Shown here one piece after another: positions 1 to 8,463 of a stretch of DNA of 64,000 bases (positions are counted from its first letter, which is position 1; every line of letters starts with the position of its first letter). The notes beneath the pieces are model-generated. The model was not told where the DNA came from. It saw only the letters and a list, made by a program, of their open reading frames with translations, and made no database searches. The stretch covers positions 1,426,001 to 1,490,000 of the forward strand of contig NZ_VLLB01000001.1 in the NCBI RefSeq assembly GCF_007830455.1, read 5' to 3'. Both the position numbers and the translations under genes were made by a program. This DNA comes from Pseudoduganella lurida. GTDB taxonomy: Bacteria > Pseudomonadota > Gammaproteobacteria > Burkholderiales > Burkholderiaceae_D.

Positions 1-44
1 CGACTGCGGCAGTACGCCCCCGGTTCAATAATCACGGCTCCAAC

Positions 45-81
45 GAAAAAAGCGCCACGCTGCAAAGCGTGGCGCTTTTTT
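45..81. terminator. Bidirectional intrinsic terminator
   Basis: A perfect GC stem (AAGCGCCACGC and GCGTGGCGCTT) encloses a short loop, with an A-run on the left and a T-run on the right, so it can terminate transcription from both sides. It lies after the porin gene on the minus strand. On the plus strand a frame ends at a TAA at 29-31, which may be the last codons of a gene that begins outside the window. Confidence 0.85.
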
Positions 82-194
82 CTTGCCCCTGCCGTCTCAG
101 CTCGACCGCGCTGCCGGGGTCTGGCCCGCAGCACCGCTATCGTTCTTCTTTCCGGCAGCTGCACCGCGGGCCTGCCCCCCTGCCTTCAAAAAAA

Positions 195-1292
195 TCAGAA
201 CGCGTGCCGCATTCCCAGATTGAAGGCGCTGCGGCCCTTGCCCTGCTCGCTGAAATTGCCCACGGTATAAGGGGCGTTGTTGCTGTCCTTGATGCGCGAG
301 TAGGCCGCATAGAACGCCGTGCGGCGCGACATGGCATACGTCATGCCCACGGCCACCTGGTCGGCATCCATATTGGCCATGGTGCGGTCGTCCTTGTGGA
401 TCACCGACACCATGTAGGTGGCCGCGCCCTGCGCATACGACACGCCGGCCAGCGCATCGTTCGTACGATTCGAAGGCGACACCAGCACCAGCGCGCCATA
501 CGGATTGTCCTGGTCCCAGGGCGAGCTGCCAACGCCGCGGTTCACCGCATAGCCCGCGTAGATGGTGGCCGACTTGGCGATGTGCAGGTTGGCGGCCACC
601 AGCGAGTTGCGGGCCGACAGGTCGACCGGTGCCGTGCTGCCCTGGCCCTGCAGGAAGTTGTTCTTGCGCTGGTAGGCGGCGCGCAGCGAGAACAGGCCGC
701 CTTCGTAGCCGATCATGGCGCCGTAGGCGCGGTTGCGCGACGTGCTGAACGCGGATTCGCCGAAGCTGTACATGGCGCTGGCCACCACGCCCTTGTCGGA
801 GCCCGAACGGTATTTGATGGCGTTGTCGGAGCGCTTGCTGCCGTTGCCCATCAGGTTGGTGGCCGTGCCGGCCGTGCCGCCGTGGAACGGGTCCGCCACT
901 TCCGTGAGCGTTTCGTAGCCGATGTCGTACTGGCGGCCGACCGTCAGCGCGCCCCAGCGGTTGGCCAGGCCCACGTAGGCCTGGCTGCCGAACAGGCGGC
1001 CGCCCTGGTCGGACTGGCCCGTGTCGTTGCGCACGCCCGCCTCCAGCGTGAAGACGGCGCGCGTGTCGTGGCCCAGGTCCTCGCTGCCCTTTACGCCAAC
1101 GACGGAGCCGGTGGATACGCCGGGCGAGAGCTTGGTGCTGGGGCAGGCATCGTCCGCGCAATTGTGTTCGGAAACGGCGCCGGCATCGAGCACGCCGTAG
1201 ATGCGGACTGCGGAGGCATCCTGTGCGAAGGCGGCAACTGGTGCCAGGCAGGCCAGTGCGAGCAACGGTGATTTGAAAAGACGGGTCTTCAT
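195..1292 (-). CDS. Outer-membrane porin (Gram-negative porin family)
   Basis: This is a 365-residue general-diffusion porin of the beta-proteobacterial OmpC-like family, expected to form an outer-membrane trimer that passes small hydrophilic solutes. The N-terminus is a clean Sec signal peptide ending near AFAQD. The mature protein starts with the family block VRIYGVLDAG and holds VVGVKGSEDLGHDTRAVFTLE, GGRLFGSQAYVGL and WGALTVGRQYD, all typical of this family. It ends in an aromatic residue (MRHAF), the usual beta-barrel assembly signal. An AGAGAAG ribosome-binding site precedes the ATG. The gene stands alone, with a terminator after it. The natural substrate cannot be read from the sequence. 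Confidence 0.93.
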   Translation of the reverse strand: MKTRLFKSPLLALACLAPVAAFAQDASAVRIYGVLDAGAVSEHNCADDACPSTKLSPGVSTGSVVGVKGSEDLGHDTRAVFTLEAGVRNDTGQSDQGGRLFGSQAYVGLANRWGALTVGRQYDIGYETLTEVADPFHGGTAGTATNLMGNGSKRSDNAIKYRSGSDKGVVASAMYSFGESAFSTSRNRAYGAMIGYEGGLFSLRAAYQRKNNFLQGQGSTAPVDLSARNSLVAANLHIAKSATIYAGYAVNRGVGSSPWDQDNPYGALVLVSPSNRTNDALAGVSYAQGAATYMVSVIHKDDRTMANMDADQVAVGMTYAMSRRTAFYAAYSRIKDSNNAPYTVGNFSEQGKGRSAFNLGMRHAF

Positions 1293-1629
1293 GATGCTTC
1301 TCTAGGAAATCGTTACGACCCAGGTCATGCAACCTGCGTCGTTACCACCGATAGGCTCGGCCCTGCCCCGTTTCGTGCTTTTCCCAAAGCTTGGAGACAG
1401 ATTACCCGTGCAAGGTTGCGTCGCTCTGTGCGCGGCCACACAAAAAATCAACCCTTGCGGTTGAGAGACGGTATACGTCAAGCCCCGGACGGGCCTACTG
1501 CCGGTATCGACCGTTGTTTTTGCGTGGCAACGCCGTGCGCGCCGGACCCATCGTACGCTGCCGAACATATCGGTAGACGGCTCAGCCTTAGAATGGGAAC
1601 CTCGCAAAAGTCCCGGAAGCAAAGGCAGC
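1293..1629. other. Intergenic region between divergent porin and Gcr-family genes
   Basis: This 337-bp gap separates the divergent porin and 1630 genes and must hold both promoters. I see no convincing -35/-10 pair, no structured RNA and no repeat. Short open frames here have no coding character. Confidence 0.4.
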
Positions 1630-3651
1630 ATGCTCGCAATACTCGACAGCATCAATGAACACACGACGGAGGCCGCCACGATGGTGGCCCTCGTCGACCG
1701 GCTGCGGCCGCGCCGTCCCGGCGATCACGCGCGCGCCACCGCCGCCGTGCGCACCCTCACGCAGCTCCTGCGCGGCAATCCGGCACACGCGCAGCAGCTG
1801 CGCGCCTACACGCTGCGCCTGCTGCAAACGCGCCGCCATGCGAGCCTGTACAGCGAAGTGGGCGTGCTGTCGAACGACGGTTTCTTTACCGAACTGAAGC
1901 GCCGCATCGCGTACCGCGTGCTGCCGCCGGCACTGGGCGACGACTACCTGTCCGACCTGCTCGACCAGCTGCTGTACAAGCAGACCGATTACCAGTGGGT
2001 CAGCGCGGTGCCGGCAGCCGACTGGCTCGATCTGTTCGACACGCTGTTCACGCGCCGCGACCGCGCCGTGCTGCTACCCGGCATGCTGGAGGCGATCCGC
2101 ACGCTGTCCTACCGCGTGGCCGCCATCGGCCTGGAGCCGAAGCTCACCAATTTCCATACCGAGATGGAGGAATTCGAATCGCCGTTCCTTGTGCAGAACC
2201 GCGAGGTGGTCCACTACCTCGATGGCTACGCGCGGCGCCTGGCCGGCGAGCCGGTGGCGCTGGACGATGCGAAGCACCTGCTGGTGATGCTGGACCAGTG
2301 CGATGCGGTGGTGGCGAAAATCCGCCGCAAGGCGCTGTCGCAGGGCACCTCGATCGCCCTCACCTACCTGCTGGTGACGCTCACGCAAAGCATCGACCGC
2401 ATGCGCAAGCTGCTGTTCCTGATCGATATCTCTGGCGAGCTGCCCGGCGCGCCGGACGTGGCACTCGATGCCGCGCATGCGCAGCCCCGCCAGCGGCACG
2501 TGCAGCAGCGCGCCGCTGGCCTGGCGCTGGCCATGGAACTGATCGAGGCGCACAACAACAAGTACACGGTGCGCGACCTGTTCCGCGACAATATCCACCT
2601 GCTGGCACGCAACGTCACGGAAAACGCCAGCCGCACGGGCGAGCACTACATCGCCGAGAATCGCGGCCAGCTGCTGGGGATGTTCCTGTCGTCCGCCGGC
2701 GCCGGCGTCGTCGTCGGCTTCATGGCGCTGTGCAAGATCCTGTTCGGCACGCTGCGCGCGGCACCGCTCGTCGAGGCCTTCCTGTTCTCGATGAACTACG
2801 CGCTGGGCTTCGTGCTGATCCACGTGCTGCACTTCACCGTGGCGACCAAGCAGCCGGCCATGACGGCCTCGCGCATCGCCGCCAGCCTGCAAAGCATCGA
2901 TGGCCGCCATATCGACCTGGACAGCCTTGCCGAACTGATCAACAAGGTATTTCGCACGCAAGTGGTGGCGGTGCTGGGCAATATCGCCACGGCGCTGCCG
3001 GCCGCATGGCTGATCGCGTGGGGCTGGCGGCAGGCCACCGGCCACCATCTCGTCACGCCCGGCAAGGCCATGCACCTGCTGAGCGACATCGATCCGATCC
3101 ATACACCGGCGTTGTTCTACGCGGCGATCGCCGGCGTGTGCCTGTTCCTGTCCGGCCTGATTTCGGGCTACTACGACAACCAGGCGCTGTACACGCGCTG
3201 GGGCCGCCGGGTGTCGCAGCTGCGCGGCCTGGTGCGCGTGCTGGGCCGGGCCCGCACCGACCGCCTCGGCCTGTACCTGGAGCGCAACCTGGGCAGCATC
3301 ATGGGCAATTTCCTGTTCGGCATCATGCTGGGCACGATCGGCACGCTGGGCATCCTGGCTGGCCTGCCGCTCGACATCCGCCACGTCACGTTCTCGGCCG
3401 CCAACTTCGGCACGGCGCTCGTCGCGCTGGACCACAACATCAGCTGGCAGCTGGCCGTGACCTCGATCGCCGGCTTCCTGTCGATCGGCATCGTCAATCT
3501 GCTGGTCAGCTTCGGACTGGCACTCTGGGTGGCGCTGCGGGCGCGCCGCATTCCCTTCGAACACGGCTTCCTGCTGCTGCGCGCGCTGTTCCGGCGCCTG
3601 TACCGGTCGCCGGTCGATTTCTTCATCGGTACCAAGGAGAGCAATAAATGA
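1630..3651 (+). CDS. SpecificRecomb/Gcr-family multi-pass membrane protein
   Basis: This 673-residue protein belongs to the family annotated as site-specific recombinase (Gcr, PF10136), found mainly in beta-proteobacteria. The N-terminal 330 residues are soluble, helical and charged. The C-terminal half has several strong hydrophobic segments (near residues 350-370, 380-400, 440-465, 490-515, 555-585 and 615-640), so it looks like an inner-membrane protein. I see no tyrosine or serine recombinase catalytic signature, and the recombinase name should not be taken as proven. The ATG at 1630 follows a GGAAGCAAAGG stretch. The stop overlaps the next ATG in an ATGA junction, so the two products are probably made together and may share a membrane role. 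Confidence 0.8.
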   Translation: MLAILDSINEHTTEAATMVALVDRLRPRRPGDHARATAAVRTLTQLLRGNPAHAQQLRAYTLRLLQTRRHASLYSEVGVLSNDGFFTELKRRIAYRVLPPALGDDYLSDLLDQLLYKQTDYQWVSAVPAADWLDLFDTLFTRRDRAVLLPGMLEAIRTLSYRVAAIGLEPKLTNFHTEMEEFESPFLVQNREVVHYLDGYARRLAGEPVALDDAKHLLVMLDQCDAVVAKIRRKALSQGTSIALTYLLVTLTQSIDRMRKLLFLIDISGELPGAPDVALDAAHAQPRQRHVQQRAAGLALAMELIEAHNNKYTVRDLFRDNIHLLARNVTENASRTGEHYIAENRGQLLGMFLSSAGAGVVVGFMALCKILFGTLRAAPLVEAFLFSMNYALGFVLIHVLHFTVATKQPAMTASRIAASLQSIDGRHIDLDSLAELINKVFRTQVVAVLGNIATALPAAWLIAWGWRQATGHHLVTPGKAMHLLSDIDPIHTPALFYAAIAGVCLFLSGLISGYYDNQALYTRWGRRVSQLRGLVRVLGRARTDRLGLYLERNLGSIMGNFLFGIMLGTIGTLGILAGLPLDIRHVTFSAANFGTALVALDHNISWQLAVTSIAGFLSIGIVNLLVSFGLALWVALRARRIPFEHGFLLLRALFRRLYRSPVDFFIGTKESNK

Positions 3652-5042
3652 AACGTCCAAATCACTGGCCCAACCGCTGGCTCGCCGTGATCCTGGCCGG
3701 ATGGTGCCTCGCCGCGTGCGCCTCGCTGCCCACCGTCGATCCGGACAAGACCAAGATCCAGGCCACCTCGGCGCCCGCCGTCAAGTCCGCCAACGGCACG
3801 CTGTCGGAGAGCCGCGCCAATGCGCTGCTGGCCAAGCGCTGGAGCAAGAACACGCTGGACCTGAAGGCCCAGGCCGCGCTGGAAGAAACGGCGACCGGCG
3901 TGCCGCTGATTGCCGGCAACCAGGTCAAGCTGCTGTTCGACGGTCCGGTCACGATGGCCGAGATGATGAAGGCGATCGCCGGCGCCAAGAACAACATCAA
4001 CTTCGAGACCTACATCTTCGACGAGGACGAGCTGGGCGACAAGTTCGCCGACCTGCTGATCGAGAAGCAGAAGGCCGGCGTGACGGTCAACATCATCTAC
4101 GACAGCGTGGGCACCTTGATGGTGCCGCAGGCGTTCTTCGACCGCATGAAGGCGGCCGGCATCCACATGGTGGCGTTCAACCCCGTCAATCCCGCCAAGG
4201 TGCGCGACAACGGCTGGAAGGTGAACAACCGCGACCACCGCAAGATGCTGATCGTCGACGGCAAGATCGGCTTCACGGGCGGCATCAACATCAGCGGCAA
4301 TTATTCGAAGAGCTCGCCGTTCCGTTCCAAATCGAAGCCGAAGAACAAGAAGGACGTGGGCTGGCGCGACACCCATGTGCGCATCGAGGGCCCGGCCGTG
4401 CAGGCGATGCAGTGGCTGTTCATCCGTCACTGGACCACCCAGGATGCGGACGACCTGCGCGAGGCCGACTACTTCCCCACCCCGGTCATCGCCGGCGACA
4501 AGCTGATGCGCGTGCTGGGCAGCGAGCCGGGCGGCCGCTACGAGATCTACAAGGCGATGCTGCTGGCGATCCAGGAAGCCAAGAAATCCATCCACATCAC
4601 CTGCGCCTACTTCGTGCCGGACGACCAGACCGTCGATGCGCTGATCGACGCGGCCAAGCGCGGCGTCGACGTGCGGCTGGTGCTGCCGAGCGTGTCCGAC
4701 AGCGGCCTGGTGTTCAACGCGGGCCGCGCCGTCTACGACAAGCTGCTGGAAAACGGCGTCAAGATCCACGAGCTGAAGCTGGCCGTGCTGCATGCCAAGA
4801 CGGTGGTGATCGACGGCGTGTGGTCGACGGTCGGCTCGGCCAATATGGACCGCCGCAGCTTCCAGCACAACAGCGAAGTCAACGTGATCATCCTGGGCGC
4901 ACCGTTCGGCACCGAGATGGAAAACGCCTTCCGCGAAGACCTGCGCAACTCCAACGAAGTCACGCTGCAGGCCTGGCGCAACCGCCCGGCCCTCACGCGC
5001 ATGAAGGAGTGGGCCTCGAAGTGGTGGGACTACTGGCTGTAG
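3648..5042 (+). CDS. Phospholipase D / cardiolipin synthase-like lipoprotein
   Basis: This is a 464-residue PLD-superfamily enzyme with two HKD motifs: H197-K199-D204 in NNRDHRKMLIVDGKIGFTGG and H382-K384-D389 in LHAKTVVIDG. Each is followed by the expected Gly/Ser-rich segment, including GSANMDRRS after the second. Paired HKD motifs form one active site that transfers phosphatidyl groups, as in ClsA/B/C cardiolipin synthases. The N-terminus carries a lipoprotein signal with lipobox LAAC and Cys24, so it is probably anchored to a membrane and exposed to the periplasm. That is unusual for a classical cytosol-facing synthase. An AAGGAG site sits inside the upstream gene, and the ATGA overlap implies translational coupling to the Gcr-family protein. 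Confidence 0.88.
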   Translation: MKRPNHWPNRWLAVILAGWCLAACASLPTVDPDKTKIQATSAPAVKSANGTLSESRANALLAKRWSKNTLDLKAQAALEETATGVPLIAGNQVKLLFDGPVTMAEMMKAIAGAKNNINFETYIFDEDELGDKFADLLIEKQKAGVTVNIIYDSVGTLMVPQAFFDRMKAAGIHMVAFNPVNPAKVRDNGWKVNNRDHRKMLIVDGKIGFTGGINISGNYSKSSPFRSKSKPKNKKDVGWRDTHVRIEGPAVQAMQWLFIRHWTTQDADDLREADYFPTPVIAGDKLMRVLGSEPGGRYEIYKAMLLAIQEAKKSIHITCAYFVPDDQTVDALIDAAKRGVDVRLVLPSVSDSGLVFNAGRAVYDKLLENGVKIHELKLAVLHAKTVVIDGVWSTVGSANMDRRSFQHNSEVNVIILGAPFGTEMENAFREDLRNSNEVTLQAWRNRPALTRMKEWASKWWDYWL

Positions 5043-5050
5043 GCTCACTG

Positions 5051-5250
5051 CCCAGCCCGTGTCCACCTTGGGGTCAGACCCCGACACGGACACGAGCTGG
5101 ACAATTGAAAGCGGCTGCCGGGCCTATGGCCGCGTCCGGAACGATCCGTAAAAATTTCAACGGCGGCAGATTCGTTCGATGATGGCGGCAGTTGAACAGC
5201 TGAGTCCGTGTCCAAGTCGGGGTCTGACCCCACGGTGGACACGAGCTGGG
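5051..5250. repeat. Pair of inverted palindromic repeats with GGGGTCAGACCCC core
   Basis: Two copies of a 50-bp palindromic element face each other (5051-5100 and 5201-5250), separated by about 100 bp. Each has outer arms near CCAGCTCGTGTCC/GGACACGAGCTGG and an inner core GGGGTC(A/T)GACCCC. A third copy lies at 34409-34456. The pair fills the gap between convergent genes and may also act as a transcription stop. Confidence 0.85.
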
Positions 5251-5256
5251 CCGTAG

Positions 5257-6132
5257 TCAGCCGGTGATCTGCGGGGCGACCGTTTCGTCGCTGGTGATGG
5301 CTTCGTCGATGCCTTCGGCGGTGCCGATCGGCTGCCAGGTGTCGCCGTCGTGGCGGAAGATCTCGATCGTGGCCACTTCGAAGGAGGTGGTTTCATCGCG
5401 CCAGCTGTAGCGGTCGACCTGGATTTCGTCGGGCGCGATACGCAGCACGTTGAACGAATTCGTCTCGCCCCGGCCCCGCGTGGACGTGGCGGTGCCCGCC
5501 TGGACGACGAGCGCCGCATAGCCGGCGATCTTGTAGCGGCGCGCGCTGTTGCCGGAATGGCTGGCGTGCAGGTGGCCGGCCAGCAGCACGTCCACGCCGC
5601 ATTTCGAGAACGCTTCCATCGCCATCGGCGCGCGGTCGACCAGGTCGTCTTCCTTGAAGCCTTCCGGCAGGTCGAACGGGTGGTGCGTGACGACGATGCG
5701 TGTCAGCTTCGGATCCACCTTCGCCAGGCGTTCTTCCAGCCGCTGCAGCTGCTCGCGGTTGACGCGGCCGTCCTTGATCGTCAGCGAGCGGGCCGTGTTC
5801 AGGCCCATCACGGCGATCTCGTCATCGACATATTCCGGCGCCAGGTCGGGCGTGATGTAGCGCCGGTACTTCGTCAGCGGCGTGAGGAAGCGCGCGGCCA
5901 CGTTGTACAGCGGGATGTCGTGGTTGCCGGGCACCACGATCTGCGGCTTCGGCAAGGTGTCGAGCCAGGCGCGCGCGGCCTGGAACTCGTGGGTGCGGGC
6001 GCGCTGCGTGAAGTCGCCGGACACCACCACCACATCGGGCTGCATCGCCTCGATGGTGGTGCGCAGCGGGGCCAGCAGCCGTTCGTCGACGCGGCCGAAA
6101 TGGATGTCCGACAGGTGGATCAGGGTACGCAT
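5257..6132 (-). CDS. Calcineurin-like metallophosphoesterase (CpdA-type)
   Basis: This 291-residue cytoplasmic phosphoesterase has the full metal-binding set of the calcineurin fold: D9-x-H11 in LSDIHFG, GD at 39-40, GNHD at 69-72, tandem histidines at 150-151 and GHLH at 186-189. These residues bind a di-metal centre that hydrolyses phosphomono- or diesters. The closest named families are CpdA-like cAMP phosphodiesterases, but the substrate is unproven. The ATG overlaps by one base the TAA of the lipid-kinase gene before it, so it is the last gene of a three-gene operon with PAP2 and the kinase. That context favours lipid head-group or nucleotide phosphate turnover. Confidence 0.88.
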   Translation of the reverse strand: MRTLIHLSDIHFGRVDERLLAPLRTTIEAMQPDVVVVSGDFTQRARTHEFQAARAWLDTLPKPQIVVPGNHDIPLYNVAARFLTPLTKYRRYITPDLAPEYVDDEIAVMGLNTARSLTIKDGRVNREQLQRLEERLAKVDPKLTRIVVTHHPFDLPEGFKEDDLVDRAPMAMEAFSKCGVDVLLAGHLHASHSGNSARRYKIAGYAALVVQAGTATSTRGRGETNSFNVLRIAPDEIQVDRYSWRDETTSFEVATIEIFRHDGDTWQPIGTAEGIDEAITSDETVAPQITG

Positions 6133-7031
6133 TATTTCTCCTTGCGGGGCACGATGACCGTCAGCGCACCGGGGCGCGAACGGTAGTTGAGTGGGGGCGC
6201 CATCAGCGTCACTTCGCCATCGGTGGCGACGCGCATGAGCTTGCGGCGGGTATCGATCGCCAGGCTGTCGGCCAGCAGCACGTCGAAATCGCGCGCCTGC
6301 TTCAGCTTGCCGAACAGGGCGTGGGCGGCCAGGCGCACCAGGCCGAGCCGCGTGGGACGTTGCGCCACATACAGGCTCAGCTTGCCGCCATCGAGGCGGC
6401 TGCGTTCGCCGATGTTCAGGCCTTCCATCGTGTATTCGTTGTTGCCGATGAAGACGAACGGCGTGCGGCGCGGATGGGCGTCGCCATTCACGTGCAGGCG
6501 CAGGCTCAGGAAGGGAAAGCGGCGCAGCGCGGCCAGGCTGGCCCACACGAACGCCAGCCATTTGCCGCGGCCCAGCCGGCGCTGCTGCTTGATGCGGTCG
6601 CGCACGATGTCCGGATACAGGCCGAGGCTGGAATTGTTCAGGAACACGCGGCCATTGACGTCCGCCACGTCTACCGCCTGCGGCACGCCATGCGCGATGT
6701 TGGCAATGGCGTCGTCGAGCAGCAGCGGGATGCCCAGGTCTTTCGCGAAATGGTTCAGCGTGCCCATCGGCAGCACGCCGAAGGCCGTGCCGCTGTCGAC
6801 CAGCACGGAGGCGACGGCATTCATCGTGCCGTCGCCTCCGCCGGCCACCACCAGGCGCTCGCCCGCCGCGACGGCCGCCCGCGCCGTCGCGATCATCTCC
6901 TCGCCGCTCGCGGCCAGCGTGATGCGGGCCTCCATGCCATTGGCAGCGAATTTCTCGCGCAGCGTGGCCTTCAGGTCCTGGTTGTAACCCAGGCCGGCAC
7001 CGGCATTGACGATCACGGTCACGGCCGCCAT
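6132..7031 (-). CDS. Diacylglycerol-kinase-like lipid kinase
   Basis: This is a 299-residue protein of the DAGK/sphingosine-kinase-like family (YegS type). The catalytic domain starts near residue 4 with VIVNAGAG and carries the nucleotide-binding signature GGGDGT at residues 64-69, followed by VLPMGTLNHFAKDLGIP, which is typical of the family. Such enzymes phosphorylate lipid hydroxyls at the inner face of the membrane. The ATG overlaps the TGA of the PAP2 gene by one base, and its own TAA overlaps the start of the metallophosphoesterase. A kinase and a PAP2 phosphatase in one operon suggests a lipid phosphorylation/dephosphorylation cycle, which is inference. Confidence 0.88.
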   Translation of the reverse strand: MAAVTVIVNAGAGLGYNQDLKATLREKFAANGMEARITLAASGEEMIATARAAVAAGERLVVAGGGDGTMNAVASVLVDSGTAFGVLPMGTLNHFAKDLGIPLLLDDAIANIAHGVPQAVDVADVNGRVFLNNSSLGLYPDIVRDRIKQQRRLGRGKWLAFVWASLAALRRFPFLSLRLHVNGDAHPRRTPFVFIGNNEYTMEGLNIGERSRLDGGKLSLYVAQRPTRLGLVRLAAHALFGKLKQARDFDVLLADSLAIDTRRKLMRVATDGEVTLMAPPLNYRSRPGALTVIVPRKEK

Positions 7032-7747
7032 CACTCGTCCTTCCTGGCGGCACGGCGCCGCCGCAGCGTGGAGACCGAGGTGATGCAGACTGCCAGCCAG
7101 CCGGCCGCACCCGCCATGGCCGCCAGCACGTCCGACAGGAAGTGCGCGCCCAGGTAGACCCGGCTGAAGGCCACCAGCAGCACCATCAGGGTGGCGCCGG
7201 CCATGGCCGCGCCGCGTACCCGCCAGCTCGGCGACGTGGTGACCAGGTAGCTCGCCAGCACGCCGTAGAACAGCGTGGCGCCGGACGTGTGGCCGCTGGG
7301 GAAGCTGTACGTGGCCAGCGTCAGCAGCGGCTCGTCGAACGACGGCCGGGTGCGTTCGTAGATGTGCTTGAGCAGCACGTTCAGCACCATGCCGCCCGGC
7401 ACGGCCGTGGCCAGCGCCAGCAGCCAGTAAGGCTTGTGCCTGTACCAGAACCACACGCCCAGCAGGCAGGCAGCGATCGACATGCCCACGATGCCGTGCA
7501 GGTGCGTGAAGCCGAACAGGATGGTCGTCAGCGGCTCGAACGCATGCGTGTTGAACCACTGGGCGATGTGCTGGTCGAGGAGCGCGATGTCGTCGTTGTC
7601 CGTTACAGCCTCCGCGATGTCGCGGAACACGGCCACGGCGATCACCAACAGGATCACGCCCGCCGTCAGGTGCAAGCCCAGTTCGCCACCGGGGGTCAGC
7701 CGCGCACGCAGGAACCGCGTCAGCTTGGCATAGGCAATCCGGCTCAT
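7031..7747 (-). CDS. PAP2-family membrane phosphatase
   Basis: This 238-residue integral membrane protein has all three PAP2 motifs: K127-(x6)-R134-P135, PSGH at 150-153, and SR-(x5)-H202-(x3)-D206. These residues form the vanadate-type phosphatase site used on phosphatidate, undecaprenyl diphosphate or related lipid phosphates at the periplasmic face. About five or six hydrophobic segments are visible, starting at residues 27-42. It is the first gene of the operon and overlaps the lipid kinase by one base (TGATG). Undecaprenyl-diphosphate recycling is one possible role, but phosphatidate turnover is as likely given the kinase next to it. Confidence 0.9.
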   Translation of the reverse strand: MSRIAYAKLTRFLRARLTPGGELGLHLTAGVILLVIAVAVFRDIAEAVTDNDDIALLDQHIAQWFNTHAFEPLTTILFGFTHLHGIVGMSIAACLLGVWFWYRHKPYWLLALATAVPGGMVLNVLLKHIYERTRPSFDEPLLTLATYSFPSGHTSGATLFYGVLASYLVTTSPSWRVRGAAMAGATLMVLLVAFSRVYLGAHFLSDVLAAMAGAAGWLAVCITSVSTLRRRRAARKDE

Positions 7748-7901
7748 CGGCTTGATGTAAACGCAACAGTTACCAACAATTCCTGTTTTTTCATACAGCC
7801 CTGTGTTTTTGTACAGTAGTTATGCTAAGCTCTCGTTCACGGTCACAACACAACGTAGTCCTTGGATCGCACGGCGATCGCTCATCAGAAAAGGAATAGT
7901 C

Positions 7902-8147
7902 ATGGCAACCACCAACAACCTCGGCCCACGTTTCGAGCCGCGCTTTGAATCCCGCTTCGGCCTCGAATACGCACCCACTTCGTTCCTGGTCCGTTTCGGC
8001 AAGCGCGAGATGCTGGTCTGCCGTGACTTCCGCAAGCGCTATTACGCCGTGAACCCGGTCATCGAATGCGATACCGGCGTACAGCCCGGCCATATCGAAG
8101 TGCTGCTGTTCGGCCGCTGGTTGTTGATCTTGTCGAAAGCACACTGA
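7902..8147 (+). CDS. Small hypothetical protein (81 aa)
   Basis: This short basic protein starts at an ATG preceded by a good AAAAGGAA ribosome-binding site. The N-terminus repeats Arg-Phe-Glu/Gly blocks (PRFEPRFESRFG), followed by a compact hydrophobic C-terminal half ending in GRWLLILSKAH. I recognise no domain. An earlier in-frame start at 7803 would add 33 residues with poor coding character, so the start at 7902 is preferred. The spaced TACAG and GTACAG motifs just upstream could belong to its promoter region. Confidence 0.6.
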   Translation: MATTNNLGPRFEPRFESRFGLEYAPTSFLVRFGKREMLVCRDFRKRYYAVNPVIECDTGVQPGHIEVLLFGRWLLILSKAH

Positions 8148-8463
8148 TTCATCTGTGCAGTGTCGCACAGTGGCCGGCACGGGGCGGTTCCCGCAGGCGC
8201 GACATTGCTCGAAGATCACGGCGGATGTGACCTGCGGTTGCAGCAAATCCGATGATGGCGGCCCCCTCTTCACCCGCTGTCATCGGGAAAGCGGCACACC
8301 GCAACCGGCGAAGGCCGGTGGTCATGTCCTGGCGTGAAGAAGAGAGTTTGGCGGCAGGCGTGCCCTGCCGCTGCAAATGGACGGATGCGGAGTTTCCGGT
8401 CGTCCGCGTGACACTGATCGCAGCAAAGCCTGGCATTGCAGCGAATTGCCTGGCACCCGGCCA
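8148..8463. other. Intergenic region without recognised features
   Basis: This is a 316-bp gap between convergent small genes. It holds a few short imperfect inverted repeats but no T-run terminator, no structured RNA and no credible gene. Confidence 0.35.

Noticed and set aside
1630..3651. True site-specific recombinase
   Set aside because: There is no tyrosine or serine recombinase signature and half the protein is membrane-spanning; only the family name is kept.
2074..3660. Long antisense open frame (528 codons) opposite the Gcr-family gene
   Set aside because: It mirrors the coding frame of a well-supported membrane protein in high-GC DNA; composition is Gln/His/Arg-rich as expected of a shadow frame.
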